Of a stretch of DNA of 64,000 nt, positions 61,350 through 64,000 are shown in pieces. Below the pieces are notes generated by a model. It was not told where the DNA came from, did not search any database, and saw nothing but the letters and a program-made list of their open reading frames with translations. Positions within the stretch are counted from its first letter, which is position 1; each line of letters opens with the position of its first letter. Source of the DNA: Prunus persica (lineage: Eukaryota; Streptophyta; Magnoliopsida; Rosales; Rosaceae); assembly GCF_000346465.2 (NCBI RefSeq), contig NC_034015.1, forward strand, positions 9,852,766 through 9,916,765. The letters run 5' to 3'. Both the position numbers and the translations under genes were made by a program.

Positions 61350-61634
61350 TTTCTTCTTAATAAAAATAGGATTCATTATTTAATTTTTCTTTTAATTTTA
61401 ATTTTTCTAATATGAAAAAGTGTGAATTTACTATATTATCCTCATTTAATTAATATTTTTAATTTTTAATGTTTGGATTAACTAAGGACAGTTTTTGGTA
61501 TTTTGAATGTTTCACCATTCTCTGTCTTTTGTTTTATATGGTAAAACATTCAAAATACTAGAAAATGTCATTGGTTAATGCAAATATTAAGTAAAAAAAT
61601 AAGAAAAGCCTTTCGTAAATGCGTGTGGAGAGGC
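61350..61634. mobile_element. two Helitron-related fragments in head-to-head arrangement
   Basis: 61360-61540 matches 54770-54955 in the same orientation (aaaaagtgtgaattta, tattatcctcatttaatt, ggtattttgaatgtttcacc). From about 61540 the sequence turns around (ggtaaaacattcaaaatact...ttggttaatgcaaatatt) and runs to a Helitron-like 3' end, a stem gccttt...gagaggc and CTAA. It is probably two elements of one family inserted or joined in opposite orientation. Confidence 0.65.
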
Positions 61635-63578
61635 TAATATATTATATATTATATGAAAAGGAAAAGCATGCGCATTCGATTTTATTTAAATTTTTTTTTC
61701 TTCTTGTCTACTGGTCCAACCAAAAGCTTTGCTTCTTTTTTATTCCTATAGCTGAAGACGGGCATGTATGATGTCTCCCACTTCTTTTTTTATTTATTCT
61801 TTATGCCCTATTTTTCTTTGAAAGAATTCTCTATGCCCTTTCTTCCCTTCGTTTCTTCCCTTCGTTTTGCTGCTGCTTCTTGTCCACTTTTGCTTCTGTA
61901 TTTTTTTTTCATCTCAAATTCCCTTTGGTCTGCGTTTCATTTCCTCCTCCTTGTTGTAGTTTCCTGTCGTTTGTGGTGGCAGAAAATCAATTGGGGTTGG
62001 AGTTATTGTTCTTTGCTTCAAGTTGAAGAAAAAATGCTCAAAATTTAGGTTTTATTGTTCTTTGTTCTTTGTTAAATTATTAATTTTATATGTAGTTGCA
62101 TTATTGTTATTTTCTTGGTCTTAGGTGTTGATTGTTGAGAAATTTTTTTTTTTTTTTGAAGAACAAATTGCTGAAAGTCTAAGAGGATTTTTGCATAAAT
62201 ATATATATATATATATATATTTTAAAAGTGTTTCATTGGAAAATGTAGTTGAAGATTTACCAAATAAATCTGAACAACGAATTCATTTTGAACAAAATGA
62301 AAATGACAAAAGTGTACATGAATGAAAACGAAAATAAAAGTGACCAAAGTGCAGGACATGATATTGAATTGAAGATACAGTGAATGAACTTGAATGCTCA
62401 AAATTTGGCATTTTGCCGAAGAAATGAAAGCGAAAATCAGAAAAATTGAACTTGTACCTAGGCAAAAATCAGGTGAATATTATAAAAAATTTATAATTTT
62501 GTTATAAAGGGGTACTCCAAATAAATCTGAACCTCAACTGCTTTCTGCTTTAATTGTTTATCTCAATTAAAAAAATATTATTGTAGACTTAAAGAATGTG
62601 AAAATAGGTTTTTTCTTTTATTTTCTTTTAATTAAGTTAAAAATGCATTGATAGTTAGCCGCAAAAGGACAATGAACAAGAGAAATTGTAAAAAAGAAAA
62701 AAGAAAAAAAAAAGAATAGACAAATCATTGTGTACACACTATGCAAAAGCCCCCTTCCTACGGTGGTATTACTCGAGAAAAATGCATTGATGATTCAGCC
62801 ACAAAGCACAGGTAACAAGAGAAATTATAAAGAAAAATAAAAATAGACAAAACAGTTCGTCTTCACCGTTGAACTTTGGGGATAAATTATAATATTTGTA
62901 CCCGCGCACGCCATCCTTAACTTATCTTTATAATACTCACCCACCGTCAATTATCTGTAGGAGATGTCTTTCTAAAAAAATACATGTAACCTACTGATAA
63001 CAGAGATGCACACAATGATTTATACAAAACCTATTCTTCTCAATCACGTGAAGGCCCACAGCCCCAACTCAAAGTCTTGTCATGCATTCAATTTGATAGT
63101 CTTGGAATCCTATATGGTTTCGTCATGTTCTATAGTATAAAAGATGGTTTTCCAACCATCAATTGTTATCCAATAAAACAATGTATATCAGCATGTAAAC
63201 AACGAAGTCAAATAGAATATCAATTGAAACAAACTTTCCAAGACCAAAATGATAAAAACATAATCTTTTAACTTAAATCAAAATAGAGTTTAACTAGGAA
63301 AGTAATCTCAAGATATAAAATCTAATCCTATTAAAAATAGGATTAACATGAAAATACTTGATTGAACATAACTCCAACTAGGAATCCTATAATGAATGCA
63401 TGATTATGTCATGATTTACCTGAACTCAGTTTCTCATATTGATCAGGTCATACTTCAAAGATCCAGAATGAATGTGTTGCGCCAAAACTCTCAGTAAAAC
63501 ATGTTCACACACTAATTCCCAACCTATGCTAGAGTCTAGGAAATGACAATACAATTTTCATACTAACGCAGCCTCTGC

Positions 63579-63631
<53 letters not shown>

Positions 63632-64000
63632 ATTTCAATTTTTCAAACTTTATTTTTTATTTTTCAGTATATATATAAAAATTGGCAAATTAGATGAAAT
63701 GTTTTTATTTTTATTTTTTAACGACAAATTGGATGAAATGTTGTGGATTTAGACGTCAAATGGAAAATTGGCAAAAAATAAAAAGAGCATATCTTTAATT
63801 TTCTATAATATTTATATAAAAAAAAAGGGTAGGGGGTAAATCGAAAGTTATGTACAAGTTCATTACCTATTACTAATTAATCAATTTATGTTGAAACATA
63901 CAATGTTGAACTGTTAAAGTGTTCTAAAACTAAAATATTGAAGTGTTTCAAAACCAAAACATTGAAGTGTTTCAAAACCGTTGGTCTAAATTGTTTTAAT
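61635..64000. other. gene-free right end
   Basis: No gene is supported. Pyrimidine-rich runs (61680-61930), a TA run (62197-62220), AT-rich sequence, and a short ~23-bp tandem motif (ttgaagtgtttcaaaacc) near 63937-63980. The frame at 61764 is low-complexity and I do not accept it as coding. Confidence 0.5.
63583..63628. repeat. (AG)23 microsatellite
   Basis: Uninterrupted AG dinucleotides, likely length-polymorphic. Confidence 0.97.

Noticed and set aside
61764..62048. 94-residue Phe/Leu/Ser-rich frame
   Set aside because: Reading of a pyrimidine-rich low-complexity stretch without family features.

Overview
This is plant nuclear DNA from a dicot. It is AT-rich, has long introns with canonical plant splice sites, carries Copia, hAT, Mutator, Helitron and SINE debris, and contains plant-type villin, MET1 and CC-NB-LRR genes. 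The gene order villin - DTW-domain gene - NTAQ1 matches, from memory, neighbouring Arabidopsis chromosome 2 loci (VLN2, a DTW gene, NTAQ1). Protein similarity and the repeat families suggest a rosid, perhaps Rosaceae (Prunus-like). The species assignment is inference. A 423-base run of N interrupts the left edge.

Layout. 1-7.2 kb: a foldback/MITE cluster around the gap, a broken copy of the villin 3' region, and a degenerate 4.2-kb Copia element (minus strand) that lacks gag. 9.2-10.2 kb: an intact PIG3-type quinone oxidoreductase (plus). 10.7 kb: one WAT1-like exon remnant. 12.0-26.2 kb: a complete villin gene (minus) that I could splice into 23 coding exons (980 codons), including an 11-nt microexon and a hAT insertion abutting a splice donor. 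26-36 kb: a gene desert of transposon remnants. 36.1-38.5 kb: a head-to-head pair, a DTW-domain tRNA-modifying enzyme (minus) and N-terminal glutamine amidohydrolase NTAQ1 (plus), sharing about 218 bp between start codons. 39.3-42.8 kb: adenylosuccinate lyase (minus) in an unusual form. An intron-containing copy is fused in frame to a second copy that lacks both introns, giving a predicted protein of 1052 residues.

43-56 kb is a scrap yard: tandem repeats, hairpins, a large inverted repeat, a PP2C pseudogene with an internal deletion, an intron-less MET1 DNA methyltransferase pseudogene, an isolated tomosyn-like first exon, SINEs and a Helitron. 56.9-61.3 kb holds a decayed CC-NB-LRR resistance-gene cluster: one copy without its NB-ARC domain, one C-terminal duplicate, and a third copy of only the 3' flank. 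It is separated by a Mutator-type MITE with a perfect 9-bp target duplication. The right end is gene-free.

The intact genes are housekeeping functions: actin bundling (villin), quinone reduction, tRNA modification, the Gln branch of the N-degron pathway and purine synthesis. Everything else is duplicated, retroposed or transposon-derived. The most unusual item is the tandem-fused adenylosuccinate lyase.
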